A stretch of DNA of 64,000 nucleotides from Hydractinia symbiolongicarpus (taxonomy: Eukaryota > Cnidaria > Hydrozoa > Anthoathecata > Hydractiniidae): contig NC_079882.1 in assembly GCF_029227915.1 (NCBI RefSeq), positions 30,744,001 through 30,808,000 of the forward strand, written 5' to 3'. Below are positions 11,643 to 24,692 of this stretch, in pieces. The position numbers and the translations under genes were made by a program. Position 1 is the first letter of the stretch. Every line of letters begins with the position of its first letter. Below the pieces are notes generated by a model. It had not been told where the DNA came from. It searched no databases and worked only from the letters and a program-made list of their open reading frames with translations.

Positions 11643-13879
11643 AGTTTTTGAAACTGTCTTCATTTCCTAAGCCCGCGCTAACGGCTAAGATTGATCCCAC
11701 AGCACAAAATGACTTATTTATCTAAGTTTGTAAAAGAAGCGCTACTGCAGCGCCCAGTGTAATCGATGAATTCCAGCAATCATGTCAAATTAAGGAGAAT
11801 GTTATTTCTTGGAGTCCAATTGTCTCATTCACCACATTTATAATGTCAAAGTCCAAAATCAGTTCAATTAAGTCCCAGAGTCAATCGTTTCACTGTTAAA
11901 AGCGATACAACCTAGTAATATCTGAAACATATCGCTAAATACATGTTGGTACGAGTATGTGACGCAACCGTTGTAACACAAACGGACTGATAACGTTACA
12001 AAGTCAATGAAATATAGTTTTTGAAACTTTCTTCATTTCTTCAGCCCACGCTAACGGCTAAGATTGATCCCACAGTACAAAATGACTTATTTATCTAAAT
12101 TTGTAAAAGAAGCGCTAACGCAGCGCGCAGTGTAATCGATGAATTCCAGCAATCATGTCAAATTAAGGAGAATGTTATTTCTTGGAGTCCAATTGTCTCA
12201 TTCACCACATTTATAATGTCAAAGTCCAAAATCAGTTCAATTAAGTCCCAGAGTCAATCGTTTCACTGTTAAAAGCGATACAACCTAGTAATATCTGAAA
12301 CATATCGCTAAATACATGTTGGTACGAGTATGTGACGCAACCGTTGTAACTCAAACGGACTGATAACGTTACAAAGTCAATGAAATATAGTTTTTGAAAC
12401 TTTCTTCGTTTCTTCAGCCCACGCTAACGGCTAAGATTGATCCCACAGTACAAAATGACTTATTTATCTAAATTTGTAAAAGAAGCGCTAACGCAGCGCG
12501 CAGTGTAATCGATGAATTCTAGCAATCATGTCAAATTAAGGAGAATGTTATTTCTTGGAGTCCAATTGTCTCATTTATTACATTTATAAATTCAAAGTCC
12601 AAAATCAGTTCAATTAAGTCCCACAGTCAATTGTTTCACTGTTAAAAGCCATGCAACCTGGTGATATCTGAAATATATCGCTAAATACATGTTGGTAAGA
12701 AATATGTGAAGCAACCGTTGTAGCTCAAACAGACTGATAACGTTAAAAAGTCAATGAAATTTAGTTTTTGAAAATGTCTAGATTTCTGCAGCGCAAGCTA
12801 ACGGCTAGGATTGGTCCCATAGTAAAAAATGAGTTATTTATCTAAATTTTAAAATGACGCGCTACCACAGCGCCCAGTGTAATTGCTGAGTGCCAGCAAC
12901 CTTGTCAAATTAAGAAGAATGTTATTTCTTGAAGTCCAATTGGCTCATTTATCACATTTATAAGTCCAAAGTCCAAAATCAGTTCAATTAAGTCCAGAGT
13001 CAATGGTTTCACTGTTAAAAGCGATGCAACCCGGTAATATCAGAAACCCATCGCTAAATACACGTTGGTACGGATATGTTCCGCAACCGTTGTAGGTCAA
13101 ACAGACTGATAGCGTTAGAAAGTCAATGAAATGTAGTTTTTGAAACTGTCTCTGTTTCTTCAGAGCGCGCTAACGTCTAGGATTGGCCCCACATTAAAAA
13201 ATGGCTTATTTATCTACATTTTTTAATAAAGCGCTACCACAGCGCCCAGTGGAAATGCTCTGTTCCAGCAATCATTTCAAATTAAGAAGAACGTTTCTTC
13301 TTGGAGTCCAGTTGTCGTATTGATCATTTTTCTAGGGTCAAAGTCCAAAATCATTTCAATTAAGTCTCACAGTCAATTGTTTCACTGTTAAAAGCCATGC
13401 AACTTGGTGATATCTGAAATATATCGCTAAATACATGTTGGTACGAATATGTGACGCAACCGTTGTACTTCAAGCGGACGGAAAACGTTAGAAACTGAAT
13501 GAAATATAGTTTTTGAAAATGTCTCTATTTCTGCGGCGCGACAAACGGCAAGGATTGCTCCCACAGTAAAAAATGACTTATTTATCTAAATTTTTAAATG
13601 AAGCGCTACCACAGCGCCCAGTGTAATCGCTGAGTTCCAGCAATCATGTCAAATTAAGAAGAATGTTATTTCTTGGAGTACAATTGCCTCATTTATCATA
13701 TTTATAAGTTCAAAGTCCAAAATCAGTTCAATTAAGTCCCAGAGTCAATCGTTTCACTGTTAAAAGCAATACAACCTAGTAATATCTGAAACATATCGCT
13801 AAATACATGTTGGTACGAGTATGTGACGCAACCGTTGTAACTCAAACGGACTGATAACGTTACAAAGTCAATGAAATAT
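11643..13879 (+). repeat. Block F A A B C/M E
   Basis: Monomers start at 11643, 12016, 12389, 12763, 13135 and 13508. Two A copies stand in tandem (ctttcttcatttc then ctttcttcgtttc). D is absent between C and E because the monomer at 13,135 is a C/M fusion whose end leads directly into E. Confidence 0.75.
13135..13507 (+). repeat. Chimeric monomer C/M
   Basis: The front is C (ctgtctctgtttcttcagag, gcgcccagtggaaatg). From about 13297 it has the M tail: cttcttggagtccagttg, then cgtattgatc and cttggtgatatctg. The switch lies in the shared stretch 13240-13297. It replaces the usual C tail plus D front and shortens the A-F unit by one monomer. Confidence 0.7.
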
Positions 13880-16116
13880 AGTTTTTGAAACTTTCTTCAT
13901 TTCTTCACCCCACGCTAACGGCTAAGATTGATCCCACAGTACAAAATGACTTATTTATCTAAATTTGTAAAAGAAGCGCTAACGCAGCGCGCAGTGTAAT
14001 CGATGAATTCTAGCAATCATGTCAAATTAAGGAGAATGTTATTTCTTGGAGTCCAATTGTCTCATTTATTACATTTGTAAGTTCAAAGTCCAAAATCAGT
14101 TCAATTAAGTCCCACAGTCAATTGTTTCACTGTTAAAAGCCATGCAACCTGGTGATATCTGAAATATATCGCTAAATACATGTTGGTAAGAAATATGTGA
14201 AGCAACCGTTGTAGCTCAAACAGACTGATAACGTTAAAAAGTCAATGAAATTTAGTTTTTGAAAATGTCTAGATTTCTGCAGCGCAAGCTAACGGCTAGG
14301 ATTGGTCCCATAGTAAAAAATGAGTTATTTATCTAAATTTTAAAATGACGCGCTACCACAGCGCCCAGTGTAATTGCTGAGTGCCAGCAACCTTGTCAAA
14401 TTAAGAAGAATGTTATTTCTTGAAGTCCAATTGGCTCATTTATCACATTTATAAGTCCAAAGTCCAAAATCAGTTCAATTAAGTCCAGAGTCAATCTTTT
14501 CACTGTTAAAAGCGATGCAACCTGGTAATATCAGAAACCCATCGCTAAATACACGTTGGTACGGATATGTTCCGCAACCGTTGTAGGTCAAACAGACTGA
14601 TAGCGTTAGAAAGTCAATGAAATGTAGTTTTTGAAACTGTCTCTGTTTCTTCAGAGCGCACTAACGTCTAGGATTGGCCCCACAGTAAAAAATGGCTTAT
14701 TTATCTACATTTTTTAATAAAGCGCTACCACAGCGCCCAGTGGAAATGCTCTGTTCCAGCAATCATTTCAAATTAAGAAGAACGTTTTTTATTGGAGACC
14801 AGTTGTCTTATTGATCATACTTTTAGGGTCAGAATCCAAAATCATTTGAATTAAGTCTCACAGTCAATCGTTTCATTGTTAAAAGCCGTGCAACCTAGTA
14901 GAGACAGAAAAATAACCCTAAATACATGTTGGTACGAATATGTGACGTGACCATTGTACTTCAAGCGGACGGATACCGTTAGAAACGCACTGAAATGTAG
15001 TTTTTGAAACTGTCGCTATATCTTCAGCGCGTCCTAACGGCTAGGATTGGTCCCACAGTAAAAAATGACTTATTTATCTACATTTTTTAACAAAGCGCTA
15101 TCACAGCGCCCAGTGTAATCGCTGAGTTCAAGCAATCATGTCAAATTAAGAAGAATGTTATTTCGTGGAGTCCAATTGTCTCATTTATCACATTTATAAG
15201 TTCAAAGTCTAAAATCAGTTTGGTTAAGTACCACAGTCAATCGTTTCACTGTTAAATGCAATGCAATCTAGTAATATTGGAAATATATCGCTAAATACAT
15301 GTTGGTACGAATATGTGACGCAACCGTTGTACTTCAAGCGGACGGAAAACGTTAGAAACTGAATGAAATATAGTTTTTGAAAATGTCTCTATTTCTGCGG
15401 CGCGACAAACGGCAAGGATTGCTCCCACAGTAAAAAATGACTTATTTATCTAAATTTTTAAATGAAGCGCTACCACAGCGCCCAGTGTAATCGCTGAGTT
15501 CCAGCAATCATGTCAAATTAAGAAGAATGTTATTTCTTGGAGTACAATTGCCTCATTTATCATATTTATAAGTTCAAAGTCCAAAATCAGTTCAATTAAG
15601 TCCCACAGTCAATCGTTTCACTGTTATAAGCGACGCAACCTGGTAACATCAGAAACATATCTCTAAACACATGTTGGTACGAGTATGTGACGCAACCGTT
15701 GTAACTCAAACGGACTGATAACGTTAGAAAGTCATTGAAATATAGTTTTTGAAACTGTCTTCATTTCCTAAGCCCGCGCTAACGGCTAAGATTGATCCCA
15801 CAGCACAAAATGACTTATTTATCTAAGTTTGTAAAAGAAGCGCTACTGCAGCGCCCAGTGTAATCGATGAATTCCAGCAATCATGTCAAATTAAGGAGAA
15901 TGTTATTTCTTGGAGTCCAATTGTCTCATTCACCACATTTATAATGTCAAAGTCCAAAATCAGTTCAATTAAGTCCCAGAGTCAATCGTTTCACTGTTAA
16001 AAGCGATGCAACCTAGTAATATCTGAAACATATCGCTAAATACATGTTGGTACGAGTATGTGACGCAACCGTTGTAACTCAAACGGACTGATAACGTTAC
16101 AAAGTCAATGAAATAT
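13880..16116 (+). repeat. 6-mer unit A B C D E F (second copy)
   Basis: Monomers start at 13880, 14254, 14626, 14999, 15372 and 15744 (2,237 bp). The order and rare markers equal the unit at 6,798-9,034. It is followed in tandem by A B C D with a different ending (G H), so the 6-mers share their first four members and differ in the last two. Confidence 0.8.
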
Positions 16117-18352
16117 AGTTTTTGAAACTTTCTTCATTTCTTCAGCCCACGCTAACGGCTAAGATTGATCCCACATTACAAAATGACTTATTTATCTAAA
16201 TTTGTAAAAGAAGCGCTAACGCAGCGCGCAGTGTAATCGATGAATTCTAGCAATCATGTCAAATTAAGGAGAATGTTATTTCTTGGAGTCCAATTGTCTC
16301 ATTTATTACATTTATAAGTTCAAAGTCCAAAATCAGTTCAATTAAGTCCCACAGACAATTGTTTCACTGTTAAAAGCCATGCAACCTGGTGATATCTGAA
16401 ATATATCGCTAAATACATGTTGGTACGAATATGTGAAGCAACCGTTGTAGCTCAAACAGACTGATAACGGTAAAAAGTCAATGAAATTTAGTTTTTGAAA
16501 ATGTCTAGATTTCTGCAGCGCAAGCTAACGGCTAGGATTGGTCCCATAGTAAAAAATGAGTTATTTATCTAAATTTTAAAATGACGCGCTACCACAGCGC
16601 CCAGTGTAATTGCTGAGTGCCAGCAACCTTGTCAAATTAAGAAGAATGTTATTTCTTGAAATCCAATTGGCTCATTTATCACATTTATAAGTCCAAAGTC
16701 CAAAATCAGTTCAATTAAGTCCAGAGTCAATCGTTTCACTGTTAAAAGCGATGCAACCTGGTAATATCAGAAACCCATCGCTAAATACACGTTGGTACGG
16801 ATATGTTCCGCAACCGTTGTAGGTCAAACAGACTGATAGCGTTAGAAAGTCAATGAAATGTAGTTTTTGAAACTGTCTCTGTTTCTTCAGAGCGCGCTAA
16901 CGTCTAGGATTGGCCCCACAGTAAAAAATGGCTTATTTATCTACATTTTTTAATAAAGCGCTACCACAGCGCCCAGTGGAAATGCTCTGTTCCAGCAATC
17001 ATTTTAAATTAAGAAGAACGTTTTTTATTAGAGACCAGTTGTCTTATTGATCATACTTTTAGGGTCAGAATCCAAAATCATTTCAATTAAGTCCCACAGT
17101 CAATCGTTTCATTGTTAAAAGCCGTGCAACCTAGTAGAGACAGAAAAATAACCCTAAATACATGTTGGTACGAATATGTGACGCGACCATTGTACTTCAA
17201 GCGGACGGATACCGTTAGAAACGCACTGAAATGTAGTTTTTTAAACTGTCGCTATATCTTCAGCGCGTGCTAACGGCTAGGATTGGTCCCACAGTAAAAA
17301 ATGACTTATTTATCTACATTTTTTAACAAAGCGCTATCACAGCGCCAAGTGTAATCGCTGAGTTCAAGCAATCATGTCAAATTAAGAAGAATGTTATTTC
17401 GTGGAGTCCAATTGTCTCATTTATCACATTTATAAGTTCAAAGTCTAAAATCAGTTTCGTTAAGTACCACAGTCAATCGTTTCACTGTTAAATGCAATGC
17501 AATCTAGTAATATCGGAAATATATCGCTAAATACATGTTGGTACGGATATGTGACGCAACCGTTGTAGCTCAAACAGACTGTTAACGTTAGAAAGTCAAT
17601 GAAATGTAGTTTTTGAAACTGTCTCTATTTCTTCAGCATGCGCAATCGTTTAGGATTGGTCCCACAGTACAAAGTGACTTGTTTATCTAAATTTTTCAAT
17701 GAAGCGCTACTGCAGCGCCCAGTGTAATCGCTGAATTCCAGCAATCGTGTCAAATTAAGGAGAATGTTAATTCTTGCAGTCCAATTGTTTCATTCATCAC
17801 ATTTATAATGTGAAACTCCAAAATCAGTTCAATTAAGTCCCAGAGTCAATCGTTTCACTGTTAAAAGCGATGCAACCTGGTAATATCAGAAACATATCGC
17901 TAAATACATGTTGTTACGAATATGTGACGCAACCGTTGTAACTCAAACGGAGTGATACCGTTAGAAACTCAATGAAATATAATTTTTGAAAATGTTTCTA
18001 TTTCTGCAGCGCAACTAACGGCAAGGATTGCTCCCACAGTAAAAAATGACTTATTTATCTAAATTTTTAAATAAAGCGCTACCACAGCGCCCAGTGTAAT
18101 CGCGGAGTGCCAGCAACCTTGTCAAATTAAGAAGAATGTTATTTCTTGAAGTCCAATTGGCTCATTTATCACATTTATAAGTCCAAAGTCCAAAATCAGT
18201 TCAATTAAGTCCCACAGTCAATCGTCTCACTGTTAAAAGCGACGCAACCTGGTAACATCAGAAACATATCTCTAAACACATGTTGGTACGAGTATGTGAC
18301 GCAACCGTTGTAACTCAAACGGACTGATAACGTTAGAAAGTCAATGAAATAT
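16117..18352 (+). repeat. 6-mer unit A B C D G H
   Basis: Monomers start at 16117, 16490, 16862, 17235, 17608 and 17981 (2,236 bp). The D monomer starts with six T and reads ttaaactgtcg, a change also present in the next unit at 19,471. The same order forms the tandem pair at 28,049-32,515, so ABCDGH is a recurrent higher-order unit. Confidence 0.8.
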
Positions 18353-20588
18353 AGTTTTTGAAACTTTCTTCATTTCTTCAGTCCACGCTAACGGCTAAGA
18401 TTGATCCCACAGTACAAAATGACTTATTAATCTAAATTTGTAAAAGAAGCGCTAACGCAGCGCGCAGTGTAATCGATGAATTCTAGCAATCATGTCAAAT
18501 TAAGGAGAATGTTATTTCTTGGAGTCCAATTGTCTCATTTATTACATTTATAAGTTCAAAGTCCAAAATCAGTTCAATTAAGTCCCACAGACAATTGTTT
18601 CACTGTTAAAAGCCATGCAACCTGGTGATATCTGAAATATATCGCTAAATACATGTTGGCACGAATATGTGAAGCAACCGTTGTAGCTCAAACAGACTGA
18701 TAACGGTAAAAAGTCAATGAAATTTAGTTTTTGAAAATGTCTAGATTTCTGCAGCGCAAGCTAACGGCTAGGATTGGTCCCATAGTAAAAAATGAGTTAT
18801 TTATCTAAATTTTAAAATGACGCGCTACCACAGCGCCCAGTGTAATTGCTGAGTGCCAGCAACCTTGTCAAATTAAGAAGAATGTTATTTCTTGAAGTCC
18901 AATTGGCTCATTTATCACATTTATAAGTCCAAAGTCCAAAATCAGTTCAATTAAGTCCAGAGTCAATCGTTTCACTGTTAAAAGCGATGCAACCTGGTAA
19001 TATCAGAAACCCATCGCTAAATACACGTTGGTACGGATATGTTCCGCAACCGTTGTAGGTCAAACAGACTGATAGCGTTAGAAAGTCAATGAAATGTAGT
19101 TTTTGAAACTGTCTCTGTTTCTTCAGAGCGCGCTAACGTCTAGGATTGGCCCCACAGTAAAAAATGGCTTATTTATCTACATTTTTTAATAAAGCGCAAC
19201 CACAGCGCCCAGTGAAAATGCTCTGTTCCAGCAATCATTTCAAATTAAGAAGAACGTTTTTTATTAGAGACCAGTTGTCTTATTGATCATACTTTTAGGG
19301 TCAGAATCCAAAATCATTTCAATTAAGTCCCACAGTCAATCGTTTCATTGTTAAAAGCCGTGCAACCTAGTAGAGACAGAAAAATAACCCTAAATACATG
19401 TTGGTACGAATATGTGACGCGACCATTGTACTTCAAGCGGACGGATACCGTTAGAAACGCACTGAAATGTAGTTTTTTAACCTGTCGCTATATCTTCAGC
19501 GCGTGCTAACGGCTAGGATTGGTCCCACAGTAAAAAATGACTTATTTATCTACATTTTTTAACAAAGCGCTATCACAGCGCCCAGTGTAATCGCTGAGTT
19601 CAAGCAATCATGTCAAATTAAGAAGAATGTTATTTCGTGGAGTCCAATTGTCTCATTTATCACATTTATAAGTTCAAAGTCTAAAATCAGTTTCGTTAAG
19701 TACCACAGTCAATCGTTTCACTGTTAAATGCAATGCAATCTAGTAATATCGGAAATATATCGCTAAATACATGTTGGTACGGATATGTGACGCAACCGTT
19801 GTAGCTCAAACAGACTGTTAACGTTAGAAAGTCAATGAAATGTAGTTTTTGAAACTGTCTCTATTTCTTCAGCGTGCGCAATCGTTTAGGATTGGTCCCA
19901 CAGTACAAAGTGACTTGTTTATCTAAATTTTTCAATGAAGCGCTACTGCAGCGCCCAGTGTAATCGCTGAATTCCAGCAATCGTGTCAAATTAAGGAGAA
20001 TGTTAATTCTTGCAGTCCAATTGTTTCATTCATCACATTTATAATGTGAAACTCCAAAATCAGTTCAATTAAGTCCCAGAGTCAATCGTTTCACTGTTAA
20101 AAGCGATGCAACCTGGTAATATCAGAAACATATCGCTAAATACATGTTGTTACGAATATGTGACGCAACCGTTGTAACTCAAACGGAGTGATACCGTTAG
20201 AAACTCAATGAAATATAGTTTTTGAAACTGTCTCTATATCTTCAGCGCGTTCTAACGGTTAGGATTGGTCCCATAGTAAAAAATGAGTTATTTATCTAAA
20301 TTTTAAAATGAAACGCTACCACAGCGTCCAGTGTAATCGCTGAGTGCCAGCAACCTTGTCAAATTAAGAAGAATGTTATTTCTTGAAGTCCAATTGGCTC
20401 ATTTATCACATTTATAAGTCCAAAGTCCAAAATCAGTTCAATTAAGTCCAGAGTCAATCGTTTCACTGTTAAAAGCGATGCAACCTGGTAATATTAGGAA
20501 CCCAACGCTAAATACACGTTGGTACGGATATGTGCCGCAACCGTTGTAGGTCAAACAGACTGATAGCGTTAGAAAGTCAATGAAATGT
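18353..20588 (+). repeat. 6-mer unit A B C D G N
   Basis: Monomers start at 18353, 18726, 19098, 19471, 19844 and 20217 (2,236 bp). This is the ABCDGH order with H replaced by a D/B mosaic, here called N: ctgtctctatatcttcagcg followed by the B-like cccatagtaaaaaatgag. It is in tandem with the preceding unit and marks the exit from the 6-mer zone. Confidence 0.75.
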
Positions 20589-21707
20589 AGTTTTTGAAAC
20601 TGTCTCTGTTTCTTCAGAGCGCCCTAACGTCTAGGATTGGCCCCACAGTAAAAAATGGCTTATTTATCTACATTTTTTAATAAAGCGCTACCACAGCGCA
20701 CAGTGGAAATGCTCTTTTCCAGCAATCATTTCAAATTAAGAAGAACGTTTTTTATTAGAGACCAGTTGTCTTATTGATCATACTTTTAGGGTCAGAATCC
20801 AAAATCATTTCAATTAAGTCCCACAGTCAATCGTTTCATTGTTAAAAGCCGTGCAACCTAGTAGAGACAGAAAAATAACGCTAAATACATGTTGGTACGA
20901 ATATGTGACGCGACCACTGTACTTCAAGCGGACGGATACCGTTAGAAACGCACTGAAATGTAGTTTTTGAAACTGTCGCTATATCTTCAGCGCGTGCAAA
21001 TGGCTAGGATTGGTCCCACAGTACAAAATGACTTATTTATCTAAATTTTTTAATGAAGCGCTACCGCAGAGCCCAGTGTAATCGCTGAATTCCAGCAATC
21101 GTGTCAACTTAAGGAGAATGTTATTTCTTGCAGTCCAATTGTCTCATTCATCACATTTATAATGTCAAACTCCAAAATCAGTTCAATTAAGTCCCAGAGT
21201 CAATCGTTTCACTGTTAAAAGCGATGCAACCTGGTAATATCAGAAACATATCGCTAAATACATTTTGTTACGAATATGTGACGCAACCGTTGTAACTCAA
21301 ACAGAGTGATACCGTTACAAAGTCAATGAAATTTAGTTTTTGAAAATGTCTCTATTTCTTCAGCGCGAGCTAACGGCTAGGATTGGTCCCACAGTAAAAA
21401 ATGACTTATTTATCCACATTTTTTAACAAAGCGCTATCACAGCGCCCAGTGTAATCGCTGAGTTCAAGCAATCATGTCAAATTAAGAAGAATGTTATTTC
21501 GTGGATTCCAATTGTCTCATTTATCACATTTATAAGTTCAAAGTCCAAAATCAGTTTCGTTAAGTCACACAGTCAATTGTTTCACTGTTAAAAGCGATGC
21601 AACCTGGTAATATCAGAAACCCATCGCTAAATACACGTTGGTACGGATATGTGCCGCAACCGTTGTAGGTCAAACAGACTGATAGCGTTAGAAAGTCAAT
21701 GAAATGT
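20589..21707 (+). repeat. Trimer C D I
   Basis: Monomers start at 20589, 20962 and 21335. C carries cagagcgccctaacg and gcgcacagtgg as at 745 and 2236. The tail of the I monomer, from about 21442, already belongs to the first copy of the 2,985 bp repeat that follows. Confidence 0.7.
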
Positions 21708-24692
21708 AGTTTTTGAAACTGTCTCTGTCTCTTCAGAGCGCGCTAACGTCTAGGATTTGCCCCACAGTAAAAAATGGCTTATTTATCTACATTTTTTAAT
21801 AAAGCGCTACCACAGCGCCCAGTGGAAATGCTCTGTTCCAGCAATCATTTCAAATTAAGAAGAACGTTTTTTATTAGAGACCAGTTGTCTTATTGATCAT
21901 ACTTTTAGGGTCAGAATCCAAAATCATTTCAATTAAGTCCCACAGTCAATCGTTTCATTGTTAAAAGCCGTGCAACCTAGTAGAGACAGAAAAATAACCC
22001 TAAATACATGTTGGTACGAATATGTGACGCGACCATTGTACTTCAAGCGGACGGATACCGTTAGAAACGCACTGAAATGTAGTTTTTGAAACTGTCGCTA
22101 TATCTTCAGCGCGTGCTAACGGCTAGGATTGGTCCCACAGTAAAAAATGACTTATTTATCTACATTTTTTAACAAAGCGCTATCACAGCGCCCAGTGTAA
22201 TCGCTGAGTTCAAGCAATCATGTCAAATTAAGAAGAATGTTATTTCTTGGAGTCCAATTGTCTCATTTATCACATTTATAAGTTCAAAGTCCAAAATCAG
22301 TTCAATTAGGTCCCACAGTCAATTGTTTCACTGTTAAAAGCCATGCAACCTGGTGATATCTGAAATATATCGTTAAATACATGTTGGTAGGAATATGTGA
22401 CGCAACCGTTGTACTTCAAGCGGACGGATACCGTTAGAAACTCAATGAAATATAGTTTTTGAAAATGTCTAGATTTCTGCAGCGCATGCTAACGGCTAGG
22501 ATTGGTCCCATAGTAAAAAATGAGTTATTTATCTAAATTTTAAAATGAAGCGCTACCACAGCGCCCAGTGTAATCGCTGAGTGCCAGCAACCTTGTCAAA
22601 TTAAGAAGAACGTTTTTTCTTGGAGTCCTGTTGTCGTATTGATCATATTTCTAGGGCCAAAGTCCAAAATCATTTCAATTAGGTCCTAAAGTCAATCGTT
22701 TCTTTGTTAAAAGCGATGCAACCTAGTAGAGTCAGAAAAATAACGCAAAATACATGTTGGTACGAATATGTGACGCAACAGTTGTAACTCAAACGGACCG
22801 ATACCGTTAGAAAGTAAATGAAAAGTAATTTTTGAAACGGTCTCTATTTCTTCAGCGTGCGCTATCGTCTAGGATTGGTCCCACAGTACAAAATGACTTA
22901 TTTATCTAAATTTTTTAATGAAGCGCTACTGCAGCGCCCAGCGTAATTGCTGAATTCCAGAAATCGTGTCAAATTAAAGAGAATGTTTTTTCTTGCTGTC
23001 CAATTGTCTCATTCATCACATTTATATTGTCAAAGTCCAAGATCAGTTCAATTAAGTCCCATAGTCAATCGTTTCACTGTTAAAAGCAATGCAACCTGGT
23101 AATATCTGAAACATATCGCTGAATACATGTTGGTACAAATATGTGACGCAACACTTGTAACTCAAACGGAGTCATACCGTTACAAAGTCAATGAAATTTA
23201 GTTTTTGAAAATGTCTCTATTTCTTCAGCGCAAGCTAACGGCTAGGATTGGTCCCACAGTAAAAAATGACTTGTTTATCTAAGTTTTTAAATGAAGCGCT
23301 ACCACAGCGCCCAGTGTAATCGCTGAGTTCCAGCAACCATGTCAGATTAAGAAGAACGTTTTTTTCTTGGAGTCCAGTTGTCTTATTGATCATATTTCTA
23401 GGTCCAAAGTCCAAAATCATTTCAATTAAGTCCCACTTTCAATCGTTTCATTGTAAAAATCGATGAAACCTGGTAATATCAGAAACATATCGCTAAATAC
23501 ATGTTGGTACGAATATCTGACGCAGCCGTTGTAACTTAAACGGAGTGATGCCGTTACAATGTCAACGAAATTTAGTTTTTGAAAATGTCACTATTCCTTC
23601 AGCGCGAGCTAACGGCTAGGATTGGTCCCACAGTAAAAAATGACTGATTTATCTACATTTTTGAACAAAGCGCTATCACAGCTCCCAGTGTAATCGTTCA
23701 GTTCAAGCAATCATGTCAAGTTAAGAAAAATGTTATTTCTTGGAGTCCAATTGTCTCATTTATCACATTCATAAGTTCAAAGTCTAAAATCGGTTTCGTT
23801 AAGTCCCACAGTCAATCGTTTCACTGTTAAATGCAATGCAATCTAGTAATATCGGAAATATATCGCTAAATACATGTTGGTACGGATATGTTACGCAACC
23901 GTTGTAGCTCAAATAGACTGTTAACGTTAGAAAGTCTATGAAATTTAGTTTTTGAAAATGTCTCTATTTCTTCAGCGCGAGCTAACGGCTAGGATTGGTC
24001 CCACTGTAAAAAATGACTTATTTATCTAAATTTTTAAATGAAGCGCTACCACAGCCCCCAGTGTAATCGCTAAGTTCCAGCAATCATGTCAAATTAAGAA
24101 GAATGTTATTTCTTGAAATCCAATTGCCTCATTTATCACAAATATAATTTCAAAGTCCAATATCAGTTCAATTAAGTCCCACACTTAATCGTTTCACTGT
24201 TAAAAGCCATGCAACCTGGTGATATATGAAATATATCGCTAAATACATGTTGGTACGAATATGTGACGCAACCGTTGTAATTCAAGCGGACGGATACCGT
24301 TAGAAACTCAATGAAATATAGTTTTTGAAAATGTCTAGATTTCTGCAGCGCAAGCTAAGGGCTAGGATTGGTCCCATAGTAAAAAATGAGTTATTTATCT
24401 AAATTTTAAAATGAAACGCTACCACAGCGCCCAGTGTAATCGCTGAGTTCAAGCAATCATGTCAAATTAAGAAGAATGTTATTTCGTGGATTCCAATTGT
24501 CTCATTTATCACATTTATAAGTTCAAAGTCCAAAATCAGTTTCGTTAAGTCACACAGTCAATCGTTTCACTGTTAAAAGCGATGCAACCTGGTAATATCA
24601 GAAACCCATCGCTAAATACACGTTGGTACGGATATGTGCCGCAACCGTTGTAGGTCAAACAGACTGATAGCGTTAGAAAGTCAATGAAATGT
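21708..24692 (+). repeat. 8-mer higher-order repeat, copy 1: C D B M I K I B
   Basis: Monomers start at 21708, 22081, 22454, 22827, 23200, 23574, 23947 and 24320. The sequence recurs 2,985 bp later. By eye the copies match almost base for base from about 21442/24427 to about 23785/26770, with a few differences such as ctttg versus cattg in gtcaatcgtttc (22698/25683). The last two monomers (I B) are replaced in the second copy. The identical 61-codon frames on the other strand at 23235-23420 and 26220-26405 are a by-product. Confidence 0.9.

Noticed and set aside
23235-23420. 61-codon minus-strand frame, repeated identically at 26220-26405
   Set aside because: The identity comes from the 2,985 bp DNA duplication, not from protein selection. 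It is satellite sequence of variant I, and other I monomers do not keep it open.
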